Shown piece after piece: positions 24,389-36,179 of a stretch of DNA of 64,000 nt. Below the pieces are notes generated by a model. That model saw nothing but the letters and a program-made list of their open reading frames with translations. It was not told where the DNA came from and did no database searches. Made by a program: the position numbers and the translations under genes. This DNA is from Fimbriimonadaceae bacterium (GTDB lineage: Bacteria > Armatimonadota > Fimbriimonadia > Fimbriimonadales > Fimbriimonadaceae): assembly GCA_022843485.1 (NCBI GenBank), contig JALHNM010000001.1, positions 310,001 through 374,000 of the forward strand, written 5' to 3'. How positions within the stretch are numbered: the first letter of the stretch is position 1; the number at the start of each line of letters is the position of its first letter.

Positions 24389-27300
24389 ACCGGGCGGCGA
24401 GGGCCGCGACTTCGTCAAGGGCTACGAGCAGCTCGTCGACCCGGCCCCTGCCCAGGCCGCGGCCGTGGACGAGTTCCCGCACCGCGACTCGCTCCTGCAG
24501 GTCGACCGGCGCGAGGTCCTGAAGGTCATGGGCGTGACGCTCGCCCTCTCGGCGCTGGCCGGTGGGTGCCGGTTCCAGCCGCAGCAGAAGATCGTCCCCT
24601 ACGTGGTCGACCCGGAGGGTTACACCGCCGGGGCCGACCGGACGTACGCGACCGCCGCGAGCTGTGGTGGGTACGCGATCGGGCTGCTCGCCCGGAGCTA
24701 CGAGGGCCGGCCGGTCAAGCTCGAGGGGAACCCCGGGCACCCGTCGAGCCTTGGCGGGATCGACGCTCGGACGCTGGCCGAGGTCGCCGTCCTCTACGAC
24801 CCGGACCGCCACAAGAACCCGACGTCCTTCGGCGACTTCGGGACATGGCCCGAGTTCCTCCGTGAGGTCCGGGCCGAGCTCGAGGGGGGCGGGGCCGGTG
24901 TGGCCGTCCTCACCCCGAACGTCGGCTCGCCCACGCTCGCCGGACTGCTCGAAGAGTTCAAGCAGCGCTACCCGGGAGCGGAATGGTACCAGTACGAGCC
25001 GGTCCACCGCGACAGCGTGCGCGAGGGGGCGATGCTCGCCTTCGGCCGCGACGTCCACACGGTCTACGACTTCTCGGCGGCCAAAGTGGTGGTCGGGTTC
25101 GACGCCGACTTCGTCTCGGAGGGTCCGGGTCACGCCGCCTACTGCCGCGGGCTCGCCCAGGGCCGGGCCGTCAGCCGCGAGAGGACGGAGATGTCCCGGC
25201 TGTACGCCTTCGAGGCGGCGCCGACGCTGTTCGGGGCGATGGCCGACCACCGGTTCCGGGTCCGACCGAGCCAGGCGCTCGCCGTGGCCCAGGCCCTTGC
25301 CACTCGGCTCGGCCTAGGCGGCGGCCCGGCCGCGACGGTCGCGGGCGTCGACGCCAAGGTGTTGGACGCCGTAGCCGCGGACCTTGAGGCCAACCGGGGC
25401 GCCTCGATCCTCGTCGCCGGGGCCTACCAGTCGCCGCAGGTCCACGCGCTGCTCCACGCGATCAACGCCCAGTTGGGGAACCTGGGCCGCACGGTCGTGA
25501 CGACCGAGCCTGTGCTCCCGCGGCCGGTGAGCAACGTCGCCGACATCAAGGCGCTCACCGAGGCGATGCAGGCGGGCCGGGTCCGGGCGCTCCTGATCCT
25601 CGGCGGCAACCCCGTGTACGACGCCCCGGCCGACGTCGAGTTCGGGGAGCGGCTCAAGGCGGTCAAGCTCACGGCCCACTTGTCGCTCTACAAGGACGAG
25701 ACCTCTTCGGCCTGTAAGTGGCAACTCCCGGCGAGCCACTTCCTCGAGGCCTGGGGCGACGGCCGTGGCCACGACGGGACGGCGGGCGTGGTCCAGCCGC
25801 TCATCGAGCCGATGTACGACACGAAGTCGGCGGTCGAACTCGTCGACGCGCTGCTCCGGCGGTCCCGGCCGGGGCTCGAGTGTGTGAGGTCCCACTGGCA
25901 GCCCCGGCTGGGCGCCAACCCCGACGCCGCGTGGGCCGAAGCCCTGGCGACGGGGGTTCTGCCCGGGACGGCGGCCGCGCCGGTGAGCCCGACGGTCGTC
26001 CCGAACCTCCTCTCCGGTCTCCAGGCCCCAGCCGCGACCGGGGTCGAGATGGTCGTGCTCCCCGACCCGTGCGTCTACGACGGGCGGTACTCGAACATCG
26101 GGTGGCTCCAGGAGTTGCCGAAGCCGCTCACGAACCTCACGTGGGACAACGCCGTCCACATGGGCCCGGCGATGGCCAAGCGCCTCGGCGTGGGGCAGCC
26201 GCAGAAGATGGTCGGGATCGTGCCTTTCTACGGCCCGAGCGACCTTGTCACGGTCACGGCGAACGGGCAGTCGGTGACGGCCCCGGTCTACGTCCACATG
26301 GGGATGGCGGACGAGACCGTTCTCGTCCACCTCGGCTACGGCCGGACGCAATCGGGCCAGGTCGGGACGAAGAAGGACGAGAAGCGCGGCGGCGGGTTCG
26401 ACTTCAACCCGTTCCGGACGACCGCCGCCACCTACGTCGTGCCGAACGTCCAGGTCGCCAAGGCCCCGGGCTCGTACGGGCTCGCGAACGCGCAGTTCCA
26501 CAACCTCCTCGACGTGACGGAGGTCGATAGCGACCGGGACATCATCCGCGAGGTCACGCTCGCCAAGTACATCGAGGATCCGAAGGCCTTCGGGAAACCG
26601 ACCCATGGCATCTTTGCGGGCGGCCACGGGCACGAGGGAGAGGGCCACGGCGCCGAAAAGGGCGAGAAGGGCGAGAAGGAGAAGAAGAAGGGCAAGGGCC
26701 TCTACGCGCCGCCCGCCGAGTTCTACGACGAGACGAAGAACTACCAGTGGGCGATGACGGTGGACCTTAACCTGTGCACGGGCTGCAACGCCTGCGTCAC
26801 GGCGTGCCAGGCGGAGAACAATATCCCGACCGTCGGGAAGGAGCAGGTCATGCGGGGCCGCGAGATGCACTGGATCCGCATCGACCGGTACTACCGGAAG
26901 AAGGGGGCGTCGTTCGACGAGAACGATCCCCTGATCACGCTCCAACCCGTGACGTGCGTGCAGTGCGAGATGGCCCCGTGCGAACCGGTGTGCCCAGTCG
27001 CCGCGACCGTCCATAGCCACGAGGGGATCAACCAGATGGTCTACAACCGCTGCGTCGGCACGCGGTACTGCAGCAACAACTGCCCCTATAAGGTGCGCCG
27101 CTTCAACTTCCTGCACTACACGGATAAGGTGGAGCAGATCCCTGTCCTCAAGCTCCTGCAGAACCCGGACGTGACGGTGCGCGGGCGGGGGGTCATGGAG
27201 AAGTGCACGTATTGCGTGCACCGGATCAACCACTCCCGGATCGAGGCCAAGCGCAAGGATCGGGAGATCGCGGACGGCGAGGTCGTGACGGCCTGCCAGC

Positions 27301-27473
27301 AGGCTTGCCCCACCGGTGCGATCGTGTTCGGCGACATGCGCCGGCCCGAGAACGCGGTGGCGAAGAGCCGCCTCACCGACCGGAACTACGCGCTGCTGGA
27401 GATCCTGAACACCAGGCCGCGCACGACCCACCTGGGGAGGGTCACGAACCCGAACCCGAGCCTAGAGGCCTAA
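24372..27473 (+). CDS. actB: Alternative complex III subunit B, molybdopterin-like and iron-sulfur protein
   Basis: A 1033-residue fusion with a Tat-like signal DRREVLKVMGVTLALSALAGGC (RR at 46-47, then a lipobox-like cysteine). Residues to about 760 match the molybdopterin oxidoreductase fold but without cofactor, as in other ActB proteins. A charged Gly/Lys/Glu linker (about 755-775) leads to the iron-sulfur domain with CTGCNACVTAC, CVQCEMAPCEPVC, CVGTRYCSNNCPY and CTYCVHR...CQQACPTGAI, enough for three 4Fe-4S and one 3Fe-4S cluster. It relays electrons from the quinol site in ActC. ATG 24372 overlaps actA; it ends three bases before actC. Confidence 0.95.
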   Translation: MSATTRPGGEGRDFVKGYEQLVDPAPAQAAAVDEFPHRDSLLQVDRREVLKVMGVTLALSALAGGCRFQPQQKIVPYVVDPEGYTAGADRTYATAASCGGYAIGLLARSYEGRPVKLEGNPGHPSSLGGIDARTLAEVAVLYDPDRHKNPTSFGDFGTWPEFLREVRAELEGGGAGVAVLTPNVGSPTLAGLLEEFKQRYPGAEWYQYEPVHRDSVREGAMLAFGRDVHTVYDFSAAKVVVGFDADFVSEGPGHAAYCRGLAQGRAVSRERTEMSRLYAFEAAPTLFGAMADHRFRVRPSQALAVAQALATRLGLGGGPAATVAGVDAKVLDAVAADLEANRGASILVAGAYQSPQVHALLHAINAQLGNLGRTVVTTEPVLPRPVSNVADIKALTEAMQAGRVRALLILGGNPVYDAPADVEFGERLKAVKLTAHLSLYKDETSSACKWQLPASHFLEAWGDGRGHDGTAGVVQPLIEPMYDTKSAVELVDALLRRSRPGLECVRSHWQPRLGANPDAAWAEALATGVLPGTAAAPVSPTVVPNLLSGLQAPAATGVEMVVLPDPCVYDGRYSNIGWLQELPKPLTNLTWDNAVHMGPAMAKRLGVGQPQKMVGIVPFYGPSDLVTVTANGQSVTAPVYVHMGMADETVLVHLGYGRTQSGQVGTKKDEKRGGGFDFNPFRTTAATYVVPNVQVAKAPGSYGLANAQFHNLLDVTEVDSDRDIIREVTLAKYIEDPKAFGKPTHGIFAGGHGHEGEGHGAEKGEKGEKEKKKGKGLYAPPAEFYDETKNYQWAMTVDLNLCTGCNACVTACQAENNIPTVGKEQVMRGREMHWIRIDRYYRKKGASFDENDPLITLQPVTCVQCEMAPCEPVCPVAATVHSHEGINQMVYNRCVGTRYCSNNCPYKVRRFNFLHYTDKVEQIPVLKLLQNPDVTVRGRGVMEKCTYCVHRINHSRIEAKRKDREIADGEVVTACQQACPTGAIVFGDMRRPENAVAKSRLTDRNYALLEILNTRPRTTHLGRVTNPNPSLEA

Positions 27474-27476
27474 CGC

Positions 27477-28972
<1,496 letters not shown>

Positions 28973-28976
<4 letters not shown>

Positions 28977-29536
28977 GCCACGGTCGCGACACCTCGCCTA
29001 AGGCGTACGGCGTTGTCGGCGCCTTCCAGACGCCCGAGGCCCTGCTCGAGGCGGCCGAGAAGGTCAAGGCAGAGGGCTACACGAAGATGGACGCCTACTC
29101 GCCCATCCCCGTCGAGGGCATCCTCGACGTGATCGGCGGGCGCGACGACCGGCTGGGTTGGATCGTGGCGGGAGCCGGAGCGACCGGGTTCCTCGCAGGC
29201 ACGTTCCTTCAGGTCTGGACGTCGACGGTGGCCTATGCCCACAACGTCGGGGGAAAACCGCTGATCAGCGCCCCGATGTTCTTCCCGGTCAGCTACGAAT
29301 CGACGATCCTCTTCGCGGCCGGGGCCGCCACGTTCGGGATGATCGCCCTGAACGGGTTGCCGAAGCCGCACCAGCCCGTCTTCAACGCCGAGGCGATGGT
29401 ACGGGCGAGCCAAGACCGCTTCGTGCTTTGCGTCGAAGCGACCGACCCCAAGTACGACGAGCCGAAGATCGAGGCCTTGCTCCAATCCCTCGGGGCCGAG
29501 CAGGTCGAGTCGGTCCGGACCTCGGAGGGTTACTGA
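28973..29536 (+). CDS. actD: Alternative complex III subunit D, DUF3341
   Basis: A 187-residue membrane protein of the DUF3341 family. AFQTPEALLEAAEKVKAEGYTKMDAYSPIPVEGI is the conserved soluble start, and two hydrophobic hairpins follow (LGWIVAGAGATGFLAGTFLQVW and ESTILFAAGAATFGMIALNGLP). The C-terminus FVLCVEATDPKYDEPKIEALLQSLGAEQVE is the family ending. It anchors ActE in known structures. The start is TTG 28973 with GGAGGAGG just upstream, inside the end of actC. Confidence 0.92.
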
Positions 29537-30225
29537 TGGCCATGACCCCTCGCGCCCTTGCCCCGCTCGCCCTCGCTTTCGGGCTCCTCGCAACCGGCTG
29601 CCACCAGGACATGTGGCAACAGCCGAAGGTGAAGTCACAGAGCCGGAACGAGTTCTTCGTAGACCGGATGGGGAGCCGGATGCCGGTCCCTGGGACGGTC
29701 GCTTACGGCCAACCCCGGACCGACGCCGAGTTCTATACCGGCTACGGAAAGGACGGCAAGCTCGTCCGGGAGTTCCCCGTCCCCGTCACCGCCGAACTGA
29801 TCAAACGGGGGCAAGAGCGTTACGGGATCTTCTGTAGCCACTGCCACGGCGCAGCCGGCGACGGTCAGGGGATGATCGCCAAGCGCGGGTTCACCCTCGC
29901 CCGACCGGTCGGGAACTACCACTCAGAGCGCCTGCGGGCGATGCCGGTCGGGCACTTCTTCGACGTCGTCACGAACGGCTACGGCACGATGTACCCGTTC
30001 AAGGCGCGCATCAAACCCTACGACCGGTGGGCCATCGCTGCCTACATCAAGGTGCTCCAGGAGAGCCAGCGCACGCCGATCGCCGACCTGCCCGCCGAAG
30101 AGCGGGCCAAGCTTGACGCAATGCCCTACGACCCGAGTCAAGACGCCCCGCCCGAACCGGTGGCCGCGCCGCCGGCCCGGACCGTCGCGCCCGCCCCCGC
30201 CGCAGCGGCAGGGGGTGCCCAGTGA
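29536..30225 (+). CDS. actE: Alternative complex III subunit E, monoheme cytochrome c lipoprotein
   Basis: A 229-residue lipoprotein; LAFGLLATGC ends in a lipobox cysteine. A single CSHCH binds heme c, with a later MYPF methionine as likely axial ligand. The C-terminus is a Pro/Ala-rich tail (PPEPVAAPPARTVAPAPAA). It should hand electrons from ActA to the cytochrome domain of CoxB. The ATG overlaps the actD stop by one base (TGATG); the much longer open frame upstream is antisense-free overlap with actD and not family-like. Confidence 0.92.
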   Translation: MAMTPRALAPLALAFGLLATGCHQDMWQQPKVKSQSRNEFFVDRMGSRMPVPGTVAYGQPRTDAEFYTGYGKDGKLVREFPVPVTAELIKRGQERYGIFCSHCHGAAGDGQGMIAKRGFTLARPVGNYHSERLRAMPVGHFFDVVTNGYGTMYPFKARIKPYDRWAIAAYIKVLQESQRTPIADLPAEERAKLDAMPYDPSQDAPPEPVAAPPARTVAPAPAAAAGGAQ

Positions 30226-31397
30226 GCGCCCGGCTCGCGCGGGTCGACCGTGGGTTCCTGACCGCCGGGGGCCTCATGCTCCTGCTCGGCCTGGTGCTCA
30301 CCGGGGTCGGCCTTCTCGGCGGCCCCCAGGACCTCACGCAGCTGGCGAACTCCTACGTATTCGCCTGGACGGCCTGGACGTGCCTCACGTTCGGCTTCCT
30401 CGGCCTCACGCTGTTGCACCACGCCACCCGCGGCCACTGGGGCTTCACGGTGGTACGGCTGTTCGAGGCCGGGAGTAGCCCGCTCGCGCTCCTCGTCTCC
30501 GCCGTCGGCTTCGTCCCGATCGCCCTGATGGCGCCGTCGATCTACCCCTGGGCCCGGCCCGCGGAGGTCGCCGCCGACCCCATCCTCCAAGGTCGGATGC
30601 CGTACATGAGCTTCGGGCTCTGGGCAGCAAGGGCCGTGGTCTTCTTCGCGATCCTCATCGCCCTCTCGTGGTGGATGGCCAAGAGCAACCGGGAAGAGGA
30701 GGTGACCGGGCGACCGAATTGGCAACGACGTAGCGTCATGGCCGCCCTCGGTCTTGTGGTCTACACGATCGTCGTGAACTTCGCCTGGACCGATTGGACG
30801 ATGAGCCGGGAGTCGCACTGGTTCTCGACCATCTACGGGCTCTGGTTCATCGTCGGCGGGGCACTGATGGCGTTCGGGCTCACCGCCGCCATCGTCGGGT
30901 CGCAACACGATAAGGAGCCGTACGACAAGGTGGCGGAACCCTGGTTGCTCAAAGACCTTGGCAACCTCATGCTCGCGACCACGATGCTTTGGGCGTACTT
31001 CTCCTTCAGCCAGTACCTCATCATCTGGTCGGGCAACCTCCCGGTGTTCACGAAGTACTTCATTGCCCGAACGGACGGGATGTGGCTTTGGCTCGGTAAC
31101 GCTCTTATCCTGACCCAGTTCTTCATCCCCTTCGTGCTCCTCCTTTCGCCGACGATGAAGCGTAAGCCGCTCGCGTTCGCCGGGGTTGGAGGCTTCATCT
31201 TCGTGAACCGGTTCTTCGACTGGTTCTTCATCATCGTCCCCACCTACAGGTCCGCTATCGGGGTTCAACTGCTGGACGTCGCACTCTTGCTGCTCTTCGG
31301 CGGCCTCTGGTGCGCTCAGTTCGGGGTCGCCCTGCGCCGGGCACCGCTCATCATGTACCGACGACCGAACCTCGAGGAGCTTGCCGAAAGTGTCTGA
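30222..31397 (+). CDS. actF: Alternative complex III subunit F, NrfD-like membrane protein
   Basis: A 391-residue polytopic protein with about ten membrane helices. GHWGFTVVRLFEAGSSPLALL near residue 70 and HDKEPYDKVAEPWLLKDLGNLMLATTMLWAYFSFSQYLIIWSGNLP in the middle are typical ActF blocks, the latter near the presumed proton path. The start is GTG 30222, overlapping the actE stop (GTGA). Base composition begins to fall in its last part and stays low through the cox genes. Confidence 0.93.
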   Translation: MSARLARVDRGFLTAGGLMLLLGLVLTGVGLLGGPQDLTQLANSYVFAWTAWTCLTFGFLGLTLLHHATRGHWGFTVVRLFEAGSSPLALLVSAVGFVPIALMAPSIYPWARPAEVAADPILQGRMPYMSFGLWAARAVVFFAILIALSWWMAKSNREEEVTGRPNWQRRSVMAALGLVVYTIVVNFAWTDWTMSRESHWFSTIYGLWFIVGGALMAFGLTAAIVGSQHDKEPYDKVAEPWLLKDLGNLMLATTMLWAYFSFSQYLIIWSGNLPVFTKYFIARTDGMWLWLGNALILTQFFIPFVLLLSPTMKRKPLAFAGVGGFIFVNRFFDWFFIIVPTYRSAIGVQLLDVALLLLFGGLWCAQFGVALRRAPLIMYRRPNLEELAESV

Positions 31398-31830
31398 CCG
31401 CCAATCGTCCACCGATCACGATAAGAACCTGCTCGACGAACTCGGCTACGAGTTGAGCGACGTCCAGGCCCAACGGGTGCCGGCCGCGATGTGGTGGTTC
31501 TTCCTTTCGACCGCGGTTACCTTCTTGGTCACGTGGGCGTTTCTCTACGTCCTCGCCCCCGATCAGACTCGGGAGCCAAAGACCGAAGACCTCGTGCGTG
31601 ACCGGATGCCACCTGCTAACGCACCCTTGCTCCAGTCCGGTTCGACCGCACTGAAAGACATGAACGACGTGATCGCCCGCGATCGGGTCATGACCACCCA
31701 GTACGGCTGGTCAGACCGGAAGAACGGGATGGCACGGATCCCGGTCGAAGAGGCTAAGAAAAGAGTGCTTTCTACCGGGCTCCCACAACGACCTAACGCA
31801 GGCGTACCCCGAGGAGAGTGGACGCCGTGA
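31390..31830 (+). CDS. Single-TM protein between actF and the SCO gene
   Basis: A 146-residue protein with one central membrane helix (AAMWWFFLSTAVTFLVTWAFLYVLAP, about 33-58) and a polar tail on each side, the C-terminal one probably periplasmic. GTG 31390 is chosen because GAGGAG lies 11 bases before it; TTG 31381 is possible. It overlaps actF by 8 bases and the SCO gene by 13, so it is translated with them. I do not recognise the family. Position suggests a small subunit or assembly factor of complex III or of the complex III-oxidase supercomplex. Confidence 0.7.
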   Translation: MSDRQSSTDHDKNLLDELGYELSDVQAQRVPAAMWWFFLSTAVTFLVTWAFLYVLAPDQTREPKTEDLVRDRMPPANAPLLQSGSTALKDMNDVIARDRVMTTQYGWSDRKNGMARIPVEEAKKRVLSTGLPQRPNAGVPRGEWTP

Positions 31831-32696
31831 GACCCCTCCTAGCCCTCCTGTTCCTTGTCGTCCCGCTCGCCACAGCGGCCCAGTTTTACGGGTACAAAGA
31901 CCAACCTATCCCTGGCCAGCAACGGGTGGCCAGCGTGGGAGCTGGGGTCGATGTCCGAGTCGACCAACGGCTCGACGAGTTCGTGCCGCTGGACGCGCGG
32001 TTCAAGGACGAGTACGGCCATGTGGTCACGCTCGAGAGTTACTTCACTGACAAACCAGTGATCGTCCTTCCGGTCTTCTACCGTTGCGCTGGAATCTGTG
32101 AGAACGAGCTTCTCGAACTCGTCACGAGCCTTAAGGGCTTCAAGAAGCACTCGATCGGCACGGACTTCAACGTCGTCGTCTTGGGGATCGACCCGAACGA
32201 GACCCCGCAGATGGCGAGTACGAAGAAGGACACTATGGTCGCCCTCTATATGGGGAACAAGACCGACCGGAAGAAACGAGTGAACGCGGAGCGCGGATGG
32301 ACGTTCCTCACCGGCCAGATGCCAGAGATCCGAAAAGTCACCGACGCCCTCGGGTTTCGCTTCACTTATGACCCGACCACTAGGAACATCGTACACCCGA
32401 GCGGATTAATGGTTCTGACAAGAGAAGGCAAGATAAGCCGCTACTTCCTTGGCGAGAACTACCCGCAACGCGTACTCCTGGACTCGATCCTAGACGCAGG
32501 GAAAGGCAACATCGGCGTGCGAGACGACCGGCCCTTCTTCCTTGCGTGCATCAACATCGACCCGTTGACCGGGCAGAAAACCCTTAACGTCTTGAACACG
32601 CTGAAGACATTCGGAGTCGTCACGATCATCGGCCTCCTCGCCGCGATCGTAGTCTGGAACCGAAGGTGGAGCGCCCAGAATGGAGCTAAGCCGTGA
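31818..32696 (+). CDS. SCO1/SenC copper chaperone for cytochrome oxidase
   Basis: A 292-residue thioredoxin-fold protein with a signal (LLALLFLVVPLATA) and, unusually placed, a C-terminal membrane helix (FGVVTIIGLLAAIVVW). The copper site is CAGIC (C90, C94) plus a distal histidine in NIVHPSG. It delivers copper to the CuA centre of subunit II, encoded next. GTG 31818 overlaps the previous gene and its own stop overlaps coxB by four bases (GTGA). Confidence 0.9.
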   Translation: MDAVRPLLALLFLVVPLATAAQFYGYKDQPIPGQQRVASVGAGVDVRVDQRLDEFVPLDARFKDEYGHVVTLESYFTDKPVIVLPVFYRCAGICENELLELVTSLKGFKKHSIGTDFNVVVLGIDPNETPQMASTKKDTMVALYMGNKTDRKKRVNAERGWTFLTGQMPEIRKVTDALGFRFTYDPTTRNIVHPSGLMVLTREGKISRYFLGENYPQRVLLDSILDAGKGNIGVRDDRPFFLACINIDPLTGQKTLNVLNTLKTFGVVTIIGLLAAIVVWNRRWSAQNGAKP

Positions 32697-33793
32697 ACAT
32701 CTTTAAAGTCCTTCCCGTCGCGCCGGAGCAAGCCTCCGAACGCGCGTTCGGTTACGACCTCATCTTCTGGACGATTACGATCCTTGCCGTAGTCTTTACA
32801 ATCCTGGTCTTCGCGCTCGTACTCGCGCTGGCCGTGCGCTATCGGAGGGGGAGCTCTGCGGATCGTCGCTACCCGGTCTACCATAGCAACGGTATCGAAG
32901 CCGTCTTGACCCTTGTGCCGTTGGTGCTTGGGTTAGGGATCTTTGCGTGGTCCTCGGCTGACTTCGTCAAGTTCCGCCAAAGGCCGAAGGAGTCGATGGA
33001 GATATTCGTCATCGGCAAGCAATGGATGTGGCACCTCCAACACATGAACGGCATCCGGGAGAACAACGAGCTCCACATCCCTGTCGATACGCCGATCACG
33101 ATGACGATGATCTCTCAGGACGTCATCCACGCGATGTACATCCCTGCTTTCCGCGTCCAATATCACGTCGTGCCTGGCAGGTACACGGAGATGAGCTTCA
33201 CCGCCACAAAACCCGGTCGGTATAAGATGCTCTGCGCGATGCACTGTGGGACGCAGCACTCCGAGATGGTGGGGTTCGTCTACGTGATGTCCAAGAGCGA
33301 CTATGCCCGCTGGATCGAAGGCGGCGGTAACCGGTACGAGCCCCGAGCGGCGACGATGGTCGCGGCGGGCGAGCAGGTCTGGAATCGCAAGGCCTGTGGG
33401 AACTGCCACGCGGGGATGGATACCGTGCGAGGCCCCACGTTAAACGGGATATTTAACGCTCAGCGACGACTGACCGACGGGTCGACGGCCAAAGCCGCCC
33501 CGGACTACCTCCGAGAGTCGATCCTGTTACCGTGGCTCCGACTGACGAAGGGTTACGAGACGACTATGCCTGCGTACAAAGGCCAGCTGACGGAGGAGGA
33601 AGTCCTCCAATTGATCGAGTACATCAAGTCGAACTCGAACACATCCACTAGCGGGAGCCCACAGCCGTATTCGGCACCAGGGGCCCGGACGTTGCCTACA
33701 CCCACGCACCCGGAGAACGCCACCAACCGCGCTAACCGTTACGGGTCCGCCGGTGTCACCCAATCCGAAGAAGGAGCCATGAACGCCCGATGA
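32693..33793 (+). CDS. coxB: Cytochrome c oxidase subunit II fused to cytochrome c (caa3 type)
   Basis: A 366-residue subunit with two membrane helices (about 22-48 and 68-88), a CuA cupredoxin domain and a C-terminal cytochrome c. CuA ligands: H146, C181, C185, H189 and M192. The usual glutamate between the cysteines (CxExC) is methionine, M183, in [12 protein letters not shown]; its backbone carbonyl can still bind copper but the side-chain link to Mg is lost. Heme c binds at CGNCH (235-239). The tail is Pro/Thr/Asn-rich. The fused cytochrome is the entry for electrons from ActE. GTG start overlapping the SCO gene. Confidence 0.93.
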   Translation: MNIFKVLPVAPEQASERAFGYDLIFWTITILAVVFTILVFALVLALAVRYRRGSSADRRYPVYHSNGIEAVLTLVPLVLGLGIFAWSSADFVKFRQRPKESMEIFVIGKQWMWHLQHMNGIRENNELHIPVDTPITMTMISQDVIHAMYIPAFRVQYHVVPGRYTEMSFTATKPGRYKMLCAMHCGTQHSEMVGFVYVMSKSDYARWIEGGGNRYEPRAATMVAAGEQVWNRKACGNCHAGMDTVRGPTLNGIFNAQRRLTDGSTAKAAPDYLRESILLPWLRLTKGYETTMPAYKGQLTEEEVLQLIEYIKSNSNTSTSGSPQPYSAPGARTLPTPTHPENATNRANRYGSAGVTQSEEGAMNAR

Positions 33794-35502
33794 GCGCAAT
33801 CCTCGAAAGAACCGCGGCACCCGACCCGCAGGTTAAGAAGAATTACCTGAACGCGGACCACACCCTCGCGTCATGGTTGCTCACGACTGACCACAAGCGG
33901 ATTGCCGTTCTCTACCTCATCGGCGTCACCGTGATGTTCTTCCTCGGGAGCCTGGCCGCGGCGTTCGTCCGCTTCGAGCTCACCTCGCCGAGAGGGCAGA
34001 TTCTGACCCACGAGACGTACAACAAGATGTTTACGGCTCACGGGGTCATCATGATCTTCTTCTTCCTGATCCCAGCCGTACCGGCCGTGCTCGGAAACTT
34101 CTTGATCCCGATGATGATTGGGGCACGAGACCTTGCCTTCCCTCGGCTCAACTTGGCGAGCTGGTACGTTTGGACAATCTCGGCGGTCATCGTGCTGACC
34201 GGCTTGATCATGGGTGGCGTCGATACAGGATGGACGTTCTATACCCCGCTAAGTTCGCTCTACTCCAACACGCAGGTAAGCCTCGTGTTGGTCGGCCTGT
34301 TCCTCTCGGGTTTCAGCTCGATCATGACGGGCGTCAACTTCATAGCCACGATCCACAAGATGCGGGCTCCAGGGATGACGTGGTTCAAGTTACCACTCTA
34401 CGTGTGGTCCCACTACGCGACCAGCGTCATCATCATCCTCGGAACGCCCGTCGTCGCGATCACCCTATTCCTTGTCGTCCTGGAAAGGACTTTTCGTATC
34501 GGCATTTTTAGCCCAGAACTGGGTGGCGACCCGGTACTCTTCCAGCACCTGTTCTGGTTCTACTCGCACCCTGCGGTGTACATCATGGTGCTTCCGGCGA
34601 TGGGCGTCATCAGCGAAGTCATCACGTGCTTCTCAAGGCGCCAAATCTTCGGGTACCGGTTCGTCGCGATGTCGTCGATGGCGATCGCGGCGATCGGCTT
34701 CCTCGTTTGGGGCCACCACATGTACGTATCGAGCCAGTCGGTGCTACAGGGCCTGATCTTCTCGCTCCTAAGCTTCCTCGTCGCGGTGCCTTCTGCGATT
34801 AAGGTGTTCAACTGGTCGCTTACGATGTGGCGGGGCTCCGTCCAGTTCAGCACACCGATGATCTACGCCCTCGCATTCATCGGGCTGTTCGTCATCGGTG
34901 GCTTGACCGGCCTCTACCTCGCCGCGATCGACACTGACGTCCACTTAACAGGTACGTACTTCATCGTTGCCCACTTCCACTACGTTATGGTCGGGGGCGC
35001 GATCCTGGCGTTCCTCGGAGGCATCCACTTCTGGTGGCCAAAGATGTTCGGGAAGATGTACAACGAATTCTGGGGAAGACTTTCAGCTATGGTCATCTTC
35101 CTCGGATTCAACTTCACGTTCTTCCCGCAGTTCATTCTCGGTTACCTCGGAATGCCGAGGCGGTACCACGTGTACTACTTCGCTCCAGAGTGGCAGTTCT
35201 ATCACGTCGCGAGTAGTCTGGGGTCGACGATCCTCGGGATTGGCTTCTTGATGCCAGCCTTCTACCTGACCGCGTCCTTGTTGAGGAAGGACAACGTCGC
35301 CCCTGCAAACCCGTGGGGGGCAAAGGGACTAGAATGGGAGAACGCAAGCTCACCGCCTGTCACCCTCAACTTCGAGAGCCAGCCGATCGTCACGGAGAAC
35401 CCGTACAACTACGACCCGATCGAGGACACGAACAAGGTCAGGCGCGAGGCTGGCCTACCAGAAATTCCGCGCGAGGATCCTGACAAAGAGGTGCACCACT
35501 AG
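33790..35502 (+). CDS. coxA: Cytochrome c oxidase subunit I
   Basis: A 570-residue, twelve-helix heme-copper oxidase subunit. [17 protein letters not shown] carries the low-spin heme histidine; [23 protein letters not shown] holds the CuB histidine and cross-linked tyrosine; WGHHMYV has the next two CuB histidines; and [11 protein letters not shown] the heme a3/a ligands. YSHP in place of GHPE in helix VI assigns it to subtype A2, whose proton channel uses Tyr-Ser rather than Glu. ATG 33790 overlaps coxB (ATGA); it abuts coxC. Confidence 0.95.
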   Translation: MSAILERTAAPDPQVKKNYLNADHTLASWLLTTDHKRIAVLYLIGVTVMFFLGSLAAAFVRFELTSPRGQILTHETYNKMFTAHGVIMIFFFLIPAVPAVLGNFLIPMMIGARDLAFPRLNLASWYVWTISAVIVLTGLIMGGVDTGWTFYTPLSSLYSNTQVSLVLVGLFLSGFSSIMTGVNFIATIHKMRAPGMTWFKLPLYVWSHYATSVIIILGTPVVAITLFLVVLERTFRIGIFSPELGGDPVLFQHLFWFYSHPAVYIMVLPAMGVISEVITCFSRRQIFGYRFVAMSSMAIAAIGFLVWGHHMYVSSQSVLQGLIFSLLSFLVAVPSAIKVFNWSLTMWRGSVQFSTPMIYALAFIGLFVIGGLTGLYLAAIDTDVHLTGTYFIVAHFHYVMVGGAILAFLGGIHFWWPKMFGKMYNEFWGRLSAMVIFLGFNFTFFPQFILGYLGMPRRYHVYYFAPEWQFYHVASSLGSTILGIGFLMPAFYLTASLLRKDNVAPANPWGAKGLEWENASSPPVTLNFESQPIVTENPYNYDPIEDTNKVRREAGLPEIPREDPDKEVHH

Positions 35503-36176
35503 TGGCCACACACGCCCACACCGCAGACCCGGACGCCCCGGCCGTCTACGAACAGTTCGAAGACATCGACCAGCAGCAAGAGACGTACATCCTCGGGATG
35601 TGGTCGTTCTTGGTCACCGAGATCATGTTCTTCGGTGCGCTGTTCCTGATCTACTCGATCTATCGCTGGCAGTATCAGGGCGACTTTTACATCTTCCACA
35701 AGGAGCTTGACTACGTGCTCGGTGGCATCAACACGACGGTGCTCCTCGCAAGTTCCTTCAGCGTGGCCTTGGCCGTCCACTACGCCCAGCTCAAAAAGAA
35801 ACGACAGCAACTCCTCGCGCTCGGATTCACGCTCCTCTGTGCGTTCGGCTTCTTGATTATCAAGGCGATCGAGTACGGGAAGAAGTTCGAGCACAGTAAG
35901 TTCCCCAACGACACCTTCGTCTGGGACGCAGCGAAGTACGGGGGAGACCCGGAACACGCTCGGCTCTTCTTCTCGCTCTACTTCAGCATGACCGGACTGC
36001 ACGGTCTGCACGTCCTTATCGGCATCCTAGTGATCGGCTACCTGATGTACCTGATAGCAAAGGACCATCCGGTGATCACCGACTACGTCCCGACTGAGCT
36101 TGTAGGCCTGTACTGGCACTTCGTCGACCTCGTCTGGATCTTCCTCTACCCGCTCTTCTACCTGATCCCGAAGTAA
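35502..36176 (+). CDS. coxC: Cytochrome c oxidase subunit III
   Basis: A 224-residue membrane protein of the COX3 family with five hydrophobic helices. The helix-1 block GMWSFLVTEIMFFGALF, the central HARLFFSLYFSMTGLHGLHVLIG and the closing LYWHFVDLVWIFLYPLFYL are the conserved family segments. It starts at GTG 35502, sharing one base with the coxA stop, and stabilises subunit I. Part of the same operon. Confidence 0.93.
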   Translation: MATHAHTADPDAPAVYEQFEDIDQQQETYILGMWSFLVTEIMFFGALFLIYSIYRWQYQGDFYIFHKELDYVLGGINTTVLLASSFSVALAVHYAQLKKKRQQLLALGFTLLCAFGFLIIKAIEYGKKFEHSKFPNDTFVWDAAKYGGDPEHARLFFSLYFSMTGLHGLHVLIGILVIGYLMYLIAKDHPVITDYVPTELVGLYWHFVDLVWIFLYPLFYLIPK

Positions 36177-36179
36177 GCC

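Noticed and set aside
25314-27431. 705-codon open frame antisense to actB
   Set aside because: GC-rich codon bias opens frames on the opposite strand. The product is Arg/Asp/His-rich and resembles no family, while actB matches fully. The same holds for the long antisense frames at 44127-45899, 21789-23270 and 58390-60123.
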